From Erythrobasidium yunnanense (Eukaryota > Basidiomycota > Cystobasidiomycetes > Erythrobasidiales > Erythrobasidiaceae), in the NCBI GenBank assembly GCA_001600175.1, contig BCJC01000006.1, forward strand, positions 635,968 through 699,967: a stretch of 64,000 bases of DNA. Reading direction: 5' to 3'. A program made the position numbers and the translations under genes. This document shows, one piece after another, positions 53,426 to 64,000 of this stretch. The notes under the pieces are model-generated. The model was not told where the DNA came from. It did no database searches and worked only from the letters and a program-made list of their open reading frames with translations. The first letter of the stretch is position 1, and each line of letters begins with the position of its first letter.

Positions 53426-54910
53426 TCAGGCATCGGGGAACCTGAATACAATCTTCTTTCCCTTCGTCTCTTTTATCGCTTGTACTGCTCGATTTGCGAA
53501 GTCTTCCTCACTGCCGCTAAGCTCGACAATCTCGCAATCTGGCGCTTTCAACGCTCCACTTTCCAGATAGTCTACCAGCTGTTGCGTCATTTCCCTCCTT
53601 TGCTCGATCGTACAGCTGTTATACCAAGTCGTCATCCAGAAGCCGCTACTCGTGAGATTCTTGAAGATAAATAAAGACGAAGGCAGAGAAAGTGGCTGCA
53701 TGCTCATCGCTCCATATGTGACCAGCTGAGCATCTTTGCCTAGCAGCTTGGCCATATTAGACGTGTCTTTACCGCCAACGCAGTTAAGAGCAAGCTTAAG
53801 AGGCGCTTGCCCGGTCTTCTCGGCTACTTCGGACTTGAAGGACTTCTCGGCCAGCTGAGAGTATGTATAGACTTGATCCGCTCCTAATGCTTCCAGCTGG
53901 CTGCGAAGGCTTGCCATGTCTTCCCTGCGACTCCTTCTCAGCTGTTGCACCCGGAGCGGAATACTTTGCCCACCTATCTCGAACGAAGTTCAGCGTCTTG
54001 ATGCCCCATTGCTTCGCTAGCTGAATGACAGCTAAGCCGACTTGTGAGTTGGCACCATTCTGTACTACCCAGTCGCCTTCTCTGAGGTTGACAAAGTCTC
54101 TCAGCATCCGGAAAGCCGTTCCAGGATTGATAGATATTGTCGCTGCCTGTATCTCTGTTAGCTTTGATGACTTGGGTAGCGGGAATAGCGAATCGGCAAA
54201 TATGTTTGAATGGGAAGTCCAGGTTCCTAGTGCCAGGAATCAGCATAGACGCGGCCAGTATCCTGAAAAGACTTACCGAGTTGAGGTCGCCCCATGATGA
54301 CTGTACATTCACATCTCAGCACAGAATCTACTGCTTTTGCGTGCGGGCCTACCCCGATCGCCCTTTTTGAGCGCAGTCTCGGTATCGCTGGGGATATGCT
54401 CCACGACTGCAAGACCTTCATTTCCTCCTATGAAGATGTCTTCGCCGTCATGAGAAAGCTCTTGCCGCGGTTTCGGCCGTTCAGGATAGGAGCCTTAGGT
54501 ATTGCAGAAGTCAGATCTTGCACTTTCTACTCCGCCAGAGCAGGTAGAGAGACTAAGTCACCTTGGATGACATTGAGATCTGCAGGATCTGTCGCAACAG
54601 GTTAGCTCAAACGCGTGGCAGAAGGCTGTCCAAAACGTCTGACTTTGAGGGGACAGTCTGAACTTGACGCGGACTTCGCCTTTCGTAGGAGGTCGTAGAT
54701 CATATGTTAGTCCTTTTAAGACCTTGCATATGGAAGAAAGAGAGCCAAAAGCATGAGTTTCGAGGAACCGGTTTTCGGCAATGTACAGGGGTGACGGACT
54801 TCGGAAGGCTCGCCGCGCTGGCTGTATACAAGAGCTCTAGCGCGTGTTGAAGTTGAAGCTTGTCGGCATAAGGTGTAGCACCGGGATTTGCAAGGTCTAA
54901 GGAGTGACAT
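53426..54910 (-). CDS. ETR1: Mitochondrial trans-2-enoyl-CoA/ACP reductase
   Basis: Last reductive step of mitochondrial fatty-acid synthesis (NADPH, MDR superfamily), needed for lipoate and respiration. The start is at ATG 54910; the first residues, MSLLRPCKSRCYTLCRQAST, look like a mitochondrial presequence, followed by RARALVYSQRGEPSEV. Later exons give DIFIGGNEGLAVVEH, MGRPQLGTWTSHSNIFAD, INPGTAFRMLRDFVNLREGD, WVVQNGANSQVGLAVIQLAK (cofactor-binding, GANSQVG for the usual GANSAVG), ALGADQVYTYSQL and LALNCVGGKDTSNMAKLLG. It ends KKIVFRFPDA. At least six exons. Typical length. Confidence 0.93.
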
Positions 54911-55117
54911 ATTCGAAAGAAGGTGACCCATATCGATTTGCACTTGTTGCATATTACTACCGACTGACATTTTATCACAACATACAAGGCGACTGTGCGT
55001 CTCTTACGCCTGGAATATCCGAGCAGCTGCCGGATCCGCACTAAACCCAAAGCATGAGACGAAGTTTAGAAGCCCTTTGAAGAGTATCATCCTTTTGTGA
55101 TCTGCCGACGCGTCTTT

Positions 55118-55747
55118 CTATGCGATGTAATGGGAGTACTGCGTGTACATCCAGAACAGCGAAAGAGCTGTGTGAACAAGGTCAGCCGAAGTCTCCTGGT
55201 CAGCCTGGATTTGGACTTACAAGACACTATCATCGGCGATATCACAGTTGCATTGAGCGTAGCTGTCCTGAAGAGCAGGAACTCCGACATGAAGTGGAAC
55301 CAGGCAAACGCGTAGCTGGCTAGCGCTAGATCATATACGCTATAGACAGGAGATTGGGCAGACAGGCCACGTCAGCAGATTGTCATATAGTATATACAGT
55401 GGACGCACGCCTTGTTATGTATATCGTATGCAGCAGCGAATCTGATTGCGGAAGAGGTGATGTTCCAAATGCCGAATGCTCTGGACTGCAGCGGTGTGAC
55501 TGGGGACGCGAAGGAAGACAAAGAGGAGTCATAGAGAATCAGGAAGAGAATGGAGCTTGTCAGAAAGCTGGTATAGCTCGCGCCATGTTAGGCCGGCCTG
55601 ACCATTTGCTTTGGGATACATCTTTCGCGTGTTCTTCGAGGTGAAGAGACATGATGCACCATTAACGAGCGCTGTCACTGCTACGACCAGCTGCCAGTAT
55701 GGAAGATAGCCAGCATTGTTGTTTGGCAGAACTGGAATTTCGGTCAT
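55118..55747 (-). CDS. ERG28: Ergosterol biosynthesis scaffold Erg28
   Basis: ER membrane protein tethering the C-4 demethylation enzymes (Erg25-27). Starts MTEIPVLPNNNAGYLPYWQL (ATG 55747), then helix VVAVTALVNGASCLF, and after an intron TPLQSRAFGIWNITSSAIRF with the family's RxFGxW motif, AAAYDIHNKA, then VYDLALASYAFAWFHFMSEF, LLFRTATLN, ISPMIVSSLSLFWMYTQYSH, ending YIA with stop 55120-55118. Four exons; four hydrophobic segments as expected. About 140 residues. The ATG lies 227 bases from the divergent MED19 start. Confidence 0.92.
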
Positions 55748-55974
55748 AGGCACGATAATGCATCAGGATGGACTCTCTTCCCGCATATCAGGGTAGCCAT
55801 AGCATACAGGACGTCAGCTTATCCATGCTTTAGACTTGCTGTATGTTCGAGTTGGCGAGAAGCAGCCCTTTGCATCATAGCGATTCAGTCTTTACTTTCA
55901 AGGCTTTCCGAACGAAGCGCAGCTCGATGGAGGACAGGATATACATCAAGAACAGTCACAGATAGTCGCCAACG
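55748..55974. promoter_or_regulatory. Divergent promoter, ERG28 / MED19
   Basis: 227 bases between opposing start codons. No specific element identified. Confidence 0.5.
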
Positions 55975-56861
55975 ATGCAGGGCGACGCTACCGCTGGACC
56001 CAGTAATCCCAAAATCAACGGACATGCAGAACCAGCTACGATCCATCCCGTACAGATGAGCGGTATGCTGCTCTCATACGATGTTCGTATTGAAAGATCC
56101 CCTGTCTGAGCCTGGTTCTCCTCGCGATCGCTTACTCTCCCAGGCCTGGCTCCATCACATCTCTCTGGCTCGCAGGATCTGATGACTCTCTTTGGCCTGG
56201 GACATTGCTATGATCGTTATGTGCGGCCTTATATCATCTCGAATGCTGGAGCAGCAACCGAAGGCGAGAATGGTACATCTGGCGATGCGAAGCCAAAAGG
56301 CCGTGCTACGAACGACGCAACAACCCCCGCTCCAGATGGATCTTCAGCTGCTGTTCCTGTGCTTGCTGTGGACGGAACGCAACCGGCGAAGGAGAAGGAA
56401 AAGGTCAAGAGTATGAAGAAGCATTACTCGCATCTGATAGCCGATGTACCAGGTCAGCATGCGTTCATCTGTAAGGCAGCAATATGAGAATGTGCTGACG
56501 CTTATTATGCAGGCCAAAACAAGCTAGCCAAAGACACCCACCTTCGAGATCTTCTGCTTAATCCGGATCCGCCGCAAGGCATTTCTCTTCTACGTTTCGA
56601 CGAACAAGCCTTACGAGATGCACTCACTCTAGAAGCTGGCTTACTGCCTGAAGTGAGCCTGCCTATTCATCTTGTTACGCTTTCCAGCATGCTGATCAGG
56701 GACCTTGCCAGTTCGACAATTCCATATGGCGGGCTGATGCCGATGAGAGGCGAAAGAAGAAGAAGAGGAAAGCGGATGACGGAAGTCTGCAAAATGGAGC
56801 ACCTTCTCCAGCGAATGCAGGGACGCCGGGCGGCGGAAGCAACAAGAAGCGGAAAGGCTGA
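55975..56861 (+). CDS. MED19: Mediator complex subunit 19 (Rox3)
   Basis: Head-module subunit of Mediator bridging regulators to RNA polymerase II. Exons 55975-56062, 56144-56452, 56513-56652 and 56712-56861 give 228 residues in frame. Starts MQGDATAGPSNPKINGHAEP. It has DLMTLFGLGHCYDRYVRPYI, an Ala/Pro/Ser spacer, the family core MKKHYSHLIADVPGQNKLAK, HLRDLLLNPDP, and FDEQALRDALTLEAGLLPEF followed by DNSIWR. The C-terminus is very basic (RRKKKRKADD, SNKKRKG), a likely nuclear signal. The core matches fungal Med19; N- and C-terminal parts are low complexity. Confidence 0.85.
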
Positions 56862-56890
56862 TCAAAATATGGAGGCAACGCAAGTATGTG

Positions 56891-56937
56891 TCACACAGTG
56901 GTTATTGTAGCACTATCACACAGTGGTTATTGTAGCA
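56891..56937. repeat. Two perfect 22-bp direct repeats
   Basis: TCACACAGTGGTTATTGTAG followed by CA occurs at 56891-56912 and again at 56916-56937, just beyond the MED19 stop. Local tandem duplication in a 3' region; no coding effect. Confidence 0.9.
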
Positions 56938-57039
56938 GTAAAACAATAGGTTATCAGGCGTAGAGAGTCAAGAGCAACGATTTACAGCGGCGTCTCACCG
57001 AAAGAACTTTATACAACCGAACGCTACAGTAAGCAAAGT

Positions 57040-58869
57040 CTACGAGAATCGATCCGGCATGAGCACCGGTGCGATGAGGCTCCACCCGTACAGCGCCAAG
57101 CAGAGCCAGCTCGAAACTATCCTAACCCACATAGCAACTGTGCTCCTACCTACCCGGACTGGCTGGTAATTGTCGTTTGCGTTTGTGATAGAGACTACGT
57201 TCCAATTAGTAAGGAGCATAGCGATGTACATCGTCGACATGAAGAAGCTGCATACCATTTAGTCAGTATATGACTTTCAAGGAATAGCTAGATTTTGCTC
57301 ACATGATGTGGAAGTAGGTGTAGTTGTATCGCAGCCCGTGCTTCTCGTCGTCCCTCTCATCAGCACCTGGTGCGCCAGCATCTGAGTCACTATCGCTATC
57401 ATCGTTCATCTCGTCTAGCGCCGAAGCAGGCAGTGATCCCGCATCTATAGCAGCTTTGAGAGCTTGTATACGCATATTCTCCTTCCTCGCTGGCTGCTGC
57501 CGGTTCACTGTCGCTAGCTCTTCATCTCCCGGAGAAGGGTTCGCATCATCGTCCGGCAGGCGTATCGCTCCTTCTATCGTTGATAGACCTCCTTTGGGTG
57601 CCTTTCTGCCTCGAAGAGCTTTGCTCTGCGTCGCAGCTCGCGATGTCGAATAAGCGATAGCTAAGAATGTGAAGAGCGCTCCCAGAACGATCATACTCGT
57701 CTGAGCTCCTTCACTACGCGATGCAAGCGGGTTGCACTCTTTGTTCTCCCTGTTTGCGACTGCGGAAGTGACCAGATAGGTACAATATGCTACGACCATG
57801 CCGGATTGACCAAGTCCAGCTTTCGGGTTGGCATCTTGTACAGATGGCGCAACGCTCATGAACGACACGAGGAGACATGTGACCAAGTTGAAAGTGATGA
57901 AGAACTGATTGAGACCACACGAGCTTTTCGAGCCGAAGAAGACGTAGTCAACGACCGTCAATGCGATTTGGGCAGCGTAGCACGACAGAGTCGAGCCAAT
58001 GAGGATATTCTTCCATAAATTGCTGTTCTCGTCGCCTGCTTCCCAGTTGTCTAGGCATCTTTCAGACCAAGAATGGGCAAAGTCGACGAGGAGCAAGAGA
58101 CCGATGAAGATGAAGATAGAGGCGCCGATGAGGGAGATATAGCGAGAGTAGAATATAAAGAAGCCGTTTGGGATGAAAAAGGTCGCAACGAGAAGTGCGA
58201 TCCATGCCAGGATCTTGGGACCCCACCAGCTGCGATACCGCTCAGCTTGCTTCATGGCGGCAAGAAATGATTTTCTTACCCATTTTGTATGGCTGCTCTC
58301 TTGTTCCGTGTGTCCTTGACGCCTACGAGGAGACCAGCCAAGATGAGATGGAAGAGGCCTAAAGCGAAGTTAATGCGGTGGACCTGCAGGTAAGAGACGT
58401 AAGAGAAGCTCCAGCACTGTCAACAAGTATACTGACAGCCAGAACGCCATAGCAAGTGCCTTCTTTGCAGGACATCTTGATGTAGTCATAGCTCCACGAT
58501 TCGAGCCGCTTTATAGCCCAGTCCGAGAGCATCATCCATGAGATTATCGAGTTTGTCATGAGAATGATAGAAAAGCCAATGCGTGTCCTGCATGAATCGT
58601 TCTTCTTAGGCTTTGCTACGTGTACAGAGGGTATGGAGCTGCCGGCTTACGCTACCGAGCTGTTGCAATTGCATGACTTGCAGAAGGCAGTCGCAGCACG
58701 TCCAGTACAAGCTATGAAGCATAGCTGCATCAGCACCAAGCTCCCTTTCATTCTAACTTGATAGCTCATCGCCCTTACCGCCTACAAGTCCGCCTAGACA
58801 GCTCAGGGCTGCGCCAGAGACCAGCGAGCCCACTCCGCCAATGAGCGGTATCGACAGCAGCGCGCCCAT
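57040..58869 (-). CDS. TMS1: Serine incorporator (Serinc/TMS1) membrane protein
   Basis: Polytopic membrane protein of the TDE1/Serinc family, linked to membrane lipid arrangement; in yeast Tms1 is vacuolar. Starts MGALLSIPLIGGVGSLVSGA (ATG 58869), the conserved family N-terminus. The large exon (58255-57299) shows WWGPKILAWIALLVATFFIP, ISLIGASIFIFIGLLLLVDF, HSWSERCLDNWEAG, DYVFFGSKSSCGLNQFFITF and MSVAPSVQDANPKAGLGQSG. A long acidic cytosolic loop (DDSDSDSDAGAPGADERDDE) comes next. The last exon is STMYIAMLLTNWN, then WVRIVSSWLCLALYGWSLIA. At least five exons. All family landmarks are present. Confidence 0.94.
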
Positions 58870-59090
58870 GCTGCCTTGAAGAAAGTAGATGCAATACGCG
58901 CAGAGGAAACCGGGACAAGTGGCGGCAGGCCAGAGGAACATGAATTAGGTCTAAAGTAGGAGCCTTACAGGTGACAACAAGGGATATGGGCTATGATACG
59001 GACAATGACATGATGGCTGGGGCGTAATATGAATCGGGATGGAGAAAAGGATGCTAGTAATTTAAGGCCGAGAGGAAGATGGAAGTAGAG

Positions 59091-60370
59091 CTATAACTGT
59101 TGGGGTGTAGGAGCCGGTATGGCCGTAGTGAAGCTATCCAGGCTCTCATGCCGCTCATCTCCAAAGTCTTTTCGAAGATTCTCTACCGCCAGCTCAAGCT
59201 TGAGCAGATCGGCCGGGTCTGCTTTCGAGATTGTGTTTGACCTCGTTAATTTATCCTGCTGGATCTTCTCGTCATCAACCGTAATAGCCTGATCAACAAT
59301 ATTCTCCATGCTTGACGAAAGTGCTAGATTACGGAGAGTACTGCTGTGCGAAATGCCAGGCTTGGTGGGAGAAGCATTCGCAGGCGCCGAAAGCAGATCA
59401 TCGCCTTTAGACGGCTCGCCATCTGTTGGCATGCCATCTACCGGTCCATCGAGCAGTTTCTCGATATCTCGCCGAATGCTGGAGACCGTAGGAGGCAGAG
59501 GCGCCGCAGCCAGGTGTCCATTGGCTCTTCCAACCGTAAGCATATCATTCCTCTCTGCGTAGAAGCCTCCGCCTGCAGCCGTTGTCACATTTGCGTCCTC
59601 GATTGGCGGACTCGCAACAGATATCGGACGCTTCTTCCTCTCAATTACGAGTATCTCGCCAGCTTCCGGTACCGCTGGCACAGGCGGCGCGCTTGAATGA
59701 TCTGGTGAAGGAAGACCTGCTGCTTTGATGATGCTGGCTGTGATGGGAGGAGGCGCTTTGCGCTTGGCAGGAGCTGCCGGTAGAGGCTGACCCGAAGGCG
59801 GCGCCTGCCCTACTGCCTCTGCCACAGGTAAGGCAAGATGTCGTGCGTGGTCGGCCTCCTGCGACTCTTGAGGTACGTTTCCGTCCTTCGCTTGATCCGT
59901 AGAAGGTGCCGGCAGATCGCCTTGGACGTCTTGTAACTCCTACAGGGCACAAGCATTGAGTACCTCTTCATACGTGTCGTGCTGAAAGGACCTACCTTGC
60001 TAGAAAATGCATTCTTCGCATCACCCCTTTCCATGTGCGAGCAATGAACGAAGTTTGTAGGCACGCCTATCATGGTCTTCGAGACTCTGTATAAGTAAGA
60101 TCAGTATTGTAACAGACTGTCGACAAGACCGCCAGCCTACCTCGCCCGCTTCTGTAGTTTCGCACCATTCCGCTTGGACAGATCGCGAGACGATAAGGCT
60201 CTCGCTGGCATCTGGCCGTTCCATGACATAGGTCGTGCTGATACTCGGACAGCTTTTGCATCGTTCGAGCCATCATTGAAGGTTTGCAACCCGGGTCGTC
60301 GAACAGGCCGGCTGCTGGATCTCGGGAGGGTCTGATGGGCGTCCGGGCTGACGCAGCTGAATATAGCCAT
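59091..60370 (-). CDS. CRIB-domain protein, putative Cdc42/Rac effector
   Basis: An exon read near 60080-60010 encodes KTMIGVPTNFVHCSHMERGD, matching the CRIB consensus I-S-x-P-x(2-4)-F-x-H-x2-H-x-G except for Gly in place of Ser and Arg-Gly spacing. Upstream is a basic, Ser/Arg-rich stretch (SSRPVRRPGLQTFNDGSN, ALSSRDLSKRNGAKLQKR). Downstream is a long disordered Pro/Ala/Ser part (APAKRKAPPPITASIIKA) and a C-terminal acidic segment (LKLELAVENLRKDFGDE), ending at 59091. No kinase domain follows, so it is not a PAK; it is more like Gic- or WASP-adjacent scaffolds. The 5' end is uncertain: ATG 60370 is used here, but upstream exons to about 60640 (MPSKAKRGFLSQQELDARF) are possible. Confidence 0.65.
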
Positions 60371-60823
60371 CGTTACAGCTCGTCTTGAGGCTCTTCAAGT
60401 GGTCGACAGAAGAAATAGAGAGGAGGTAGGCGGGCTGACGATTTGCGCTCGCCAAATCTCCAGCGGCTTTGGATCTCAACGGTCGAAGAATGCATGATCC
60501 CCTTGGTTCTCGACTATTCTTCGAAAGAATGCCTTGTCATAGTCGCAAGTACTTCGAAGTAGCTGACCATTTACAGCTGAAATCTTGCGTCAAGCTCCTG
60601 CTGCGATAAGAAACCCCGCTTGGCTTTTGACGGCATCGCTGGCATCGTTGTTCGTCGCATCCTTCCTACTTGAAGAAGCGGTCTTCAACAAGCGACATAT
60701 CTTCTGACTGGAAGCTTGGTTTCTCTGGACATTGGTACTGAAGACGAAGAGCGCATGGCCCGTGGAAGACCGAAAATCCGATAACAAGGTAGCAGGCTAT
60801 GCTGGACCACGCCTATTCACGTA
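60371..60823. other. Region between CRIB gene and FUSC-type gene
   Basis: About 450 bases that may include 5' exons of the CRIB gene (a plausible coding stretch lies near 60640-60570 on the minus strand) and the divergent promoter. Exons could not be joined convincingly. Confidence 0.4.
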
Positions 60824-63800
60824 ATGCTTACACAAACAGATGCATACAACGATAAGAGCGAAGAATATGTCTGCAAGCTACCAGCTTTAGTAGATGAGCT
60901 GGAATACGTCGAACCTTCTTGGCTGGCATCTATCGTTTCTATCCTTCAACGACTGCTTCCTTCCTTGATCACCATCTTCCTCTGTTCCATCCTGGTGGTT
61001 GTGCGACCGGTCGCCGAGCTTTCTGGGTCAGCTCAATATGCCTTTCTCGTGCTGGTCGCGTATACCCTGTTCTTTCACGTAGGGGGGCATACGCTGGGCC
61101 AGCATATTCAAAACACCGTCATCGGTGTACTGGGAGCCTGCATTGGCTTGGGCTTGTCGGCTCTTGCGGTAGAGCTGGGCTGCATCGCAAACAGACAAGC
61201 TGGAAAAGACGATTCTGTTGGCGGTCGAGCCGCACCAGGTATGTGAGCTTTTATCAGCGTGAAAAATACCCCCAAAACTTACCTCCCCATCTGACCGTGT
61301 CTAGCAATCTTCCTGGCGGCCATAGCCTTTATGGGTGCCGATCTCAAGTCTAGATTGCCGCGAGTGACCTCAGGCGCCTTAGTTGCTATCTTCGTATCTA
61401 TATGGTCCCTCGCTGGTTCTGTAAGAATCTCCGAGATATCGGCAGCGCCATTTCTAGGCCTACTTTACGCTATTCTGTTCCCCGCTGGCATTTCGCTCCT
61501 GGTCAATATACTTGTGCTGCGAAAAACAGCTCACAGGCAGTTGGCAGACGGTATTGATACCGCCTTGGACACCAGTACGAAGCTTCTCCTCGCGTCACTT
61601 CATCTCTTCCAGGCAGAACAGCAGCACGTTCGTAACCTGTATGTGCGAGTCGCCGATCTAAGGAAGGGCCTGACAAGCAATGTAGCTGGCCTCCCTGCCG
61701 TATACGAGGAGGCTACCTACGAGATTATCTTGTCTACGAAACCTGTTACGAGCTACGAACCCGTCGTCCAGCTAGCCAAACATCTTCAGATGGTTCTGTG
61801 TAGTCGAACTGGCCTAAGTACACCTGGAGAAGAGAGTTCGATGCGCCAATCGCGCATGCCACCTCAGTTGCGAGCTTTGGTGGATGACCTCGGGGTTAGC
61901 ATGTTGCAAGCGCTGTTCTTCGTCCGCCAACGCCTCCAGGAAGATACAGAAATGAAAAAGTCTACTAGAATACCGAACAGAGAGAAACAGCAGCCGAGCT
62001 CTACGAACTTGGCCAGGGACATTCAATTTTCAGCCGTTGCCCTACGCCAGGCGACGAGGGATGTTCTTCATTCATCGATGATTGCCTTCGCCAGAGGAGA
62101 AAGTGTCGACGAGAATGTCTGGATTTTCCGGCAAAACACGTATCGTGATGCCTTTTTTATTACTTCCTTACTGGAGGTAAGTCTCCCCTTACATACCCAC
62201 AATCATTAGCTGACAGGTACCATAGCTGTCGGACGACATACTTAAATGTATCCTTGCTGTGACCGACCAGCCTACTACCGCGAATTTAGTAGCCAAGAGA
62301 CGCGTCTGGTTGCCTAGTGTCGATTGGCGGCGCTTCTTCACCGGAAGGAGAGTAGACATACAAGGTCATCAAGACGTTGACGGGCTCACAGATCATTTCG
62401 ATGAGCATGATGACAGGGCCTCTACCATGGAAGCCTTGTCCGACCGTGGTCGACGACCGTCCAGAAGTCCCTCTATACAGTTACAGCGGCCCAGACATAG
62501 GAAACGACATCGGCTTTTCAGACTCTCTTACTACGCAGCTCTCATGGCTAGCATCGCAGAAACAATCTATACAATCTGGGATTCGCCGCATACCAGAGCT
62601 CGCAGAATCGCTCTACATAGACGCATACATGCTGTTCGCGGCTCTCAGCACCTGAAGCACGGAGTGAAGTGCGCAGTTGGAGTATCGCTACTTACGCTTC
62701 CCGGACATCTTCCGGCTGACTCTGCTGGTCGGTGTAGAATCACATCAAGGCAAGGTTCTCATACTGATTCACTAGAAGCACAGGGTATCGATGGTTTGAG
62801 AGTATCCGTGGCCCATGGATTGCCATATCGTTCCTCTATGCGTTCCAGACCACAACGGCCCTCACATATCGGGTAGCCTTCTTCAGAACTGTAAGGGCGA
62901 TTTTTGAGAATCGTCAACAGTCTACTGATCTGCCTTCTTACAGCTTGGAACTCTGCTAGGGTCATTGTATGCTCTAGCTTGCCAGCGGATAGCAAGAGAG
63001 AACGCATATGGGCTAGTCGCATTCATCGTACCAGCTGCTCTTCTAACAGATTACTGGATCATATGCGCCCCTCGATTTGCAAATTTGGGCACCGTGGCGC
63101 AACTGACACTGCCCTCGATCCTCTTCGTGCCCTATCTACGGCTCAGTTACCCCTCTGTGGTCGGTCTGGCCTTCGAGCGGGCTTACGATATCGAAATTGG
63201 CATTGTTGCTGCTCTGATAATAAGCGTAGCTATCTGGCCGTACCATGCGAACGTTCAGATCGTCGTCACCTCGGCCAAAGCAACGGACAAACTAATTCGG
63301 CTGTATTTATCTATGTCGAAGATGAACATGCAGAGACGCCAGAGGAGAGATCAGATAGCACTCATGCAGTTCGAGCAGCTCGAAGACAATATACGCGTGA
63401 GCTCGGACAGACGATGCTGGCCTCTATGACTGAAATGAAAGTCGTAGATGTCACTGGCTCGCTCCAACGAGCTCTGTAATCTCCTTCATTTGGAAATCAG
63501 TCTTTTACCGAAACCAATAACGGCTTACAGAGCGATGCTGGCAGGACTCGGCCATATCCTGCATCTCTTCTCGGGCATCCGGCTCATCCGGCAACATATC
63601 CCTCGTCAATTAACGGTCCTAGACGTGCTTCATCAACGTACAGAACTCGTATCATCGATACTTATCGTACTGCATGCGATCTCACATTCGCTTCACACCA
63701 GCTCGGCAGTCCCGCAATTTCTGCCTCATCCCCGCGCCAATCTCGAAGCTCTAAGTGATGCTATAGAGGAGCATGTCAAGGACATATACAGATCGTCCTT

Positions 63801-64000
63801 AGCTGCAAACCAAGCAGAGGATGCTTCGCCGCCGTCGAGTTCAGAATCTGGCCAGGCAGCCAATCTGCACCGACTCGGCAAAGTCGATTGCATCGATTTC
63901 GACTTCATATATGCCTTGGCAGAATGCGAAGCTATTTCGGAAGCTATACAAGCCATCGAAGACCTCCTTGACACCTGCAAAGCGCTTTACGGAACAGCGG
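60824..64000 (+). CDS. FUSC/ArAE_2-type membrane protein (BRE4-like), 3' end outside window
   Basis: Starts at ATG 60824 (MLTQTDAYNDKSEEYVCKL). The first helical block is LLPSLITIFLCSILVVVRPV, YAFLVLVAYTLFFHVGGHTL and NTVIGVLGACIGLGLSALAV; after an intron GTATGT...TCTAG near 61240-61302 it continues FLAAIAFMGADLKSRLPRV and GLLYAILFPAGISLLVNIL. A long soluble middle part comes next. A second helical block near 62.9-63.3 kb has YGLVAFIVPAALLTDYWII and IVAALIISVAIWP. Two membrane bundles with cytosolic domains fit fungal BRE4/aromatic-acid-exporter-like proteins. Several further introns lie at 62.2 kb and beyond. The frame is still open at the right edge (ending KALYGTA), so it is 3' partial. 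Transport substrate unknown. Confidence 0.8.

Overview
This window is nuclear DNA from a fungus, most likely a basidiomycete. Genes are tightly packed on both strands and mostly interrupted by many short introns of about 45-70 nt (typical donors GTAAGT/GTGAGT/GTATGT, CTGAC/CTAAC-like branch sites). A solitary 5S rRNA gene lies between protein genes, and the families present (Egt1, Erg28, Rpt2, Med19, Hua1-like, Serinc, p24) are fungal in character. No transposable element, virus-like element, CRISPR array or tRNA was recognised. The window starts inside one gene (RasGEF) and ends inside another (FUSC/ArAE-type membrane protein). Species cannot be named from the sequence.

1-11.6 kb: the 3' part of a Cdc25-type Ras exchange factor (SH3 + RasGEF), a convergent Mug190/tricalbin-like ER lipid-transfer protein (SMP + C2), a divergently transcribed Arl8 GTPase with an apparent 3-nt exon, and a small unknown protein. 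11.8-20.3 kb: egt1 (ergothioneine synthase, methyltransferase + DinB + FGE-sulfatase) on the minus strand and an isocitrate lyase/PEP-mutase family gene on the plus strand. They are linked by a duplicated, reciprocally decayed divergent promoter block. A GPI-anchored Ser/Thr-rich wall protein follows. 21-33 kb: LtrA-like membrane protein, membrane RING-H2 ligase, p24 cargo receptor, HEN1 small-RNA methyltransferase, UBX protein and an unusual bZIP factor.

33.7-41.6 kb: a 5S rRNA gene, then a tandem array of five intronless F-box/LRR-like paralogues (four intact, one pseudogene). 41.9-45.2 kb: the housekeeping genes RPT2 and a HUA1-like gene. 45.4-51.5 kb: five small secreted proteins on the minus strand in two tandem families, resembling effector-type expansions. 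51.7-64 kb: housekeeping genes again: dihydrofolate reductase, acyl-protein thioesterase, mitochondrial enoyl reductase ETR1, ERG28, MED19, a serine incorporator, a CRIB-domain protein and the FUSC-type transporter.

The most notable points are the ARL8 microexon, the split egt1/PEP-mutase duplication, two GC-AG introns in egt1, a bZIP basic region with the invariant Asn replaced by Gly, and two lineage-specific-looking tandem expansions (F-box proteins, secreted proteins) flanking RPT2. Exon boundaries were read by eye from splice signals and family conservation. Those given explicitly keep the reading frame; others are approximate.
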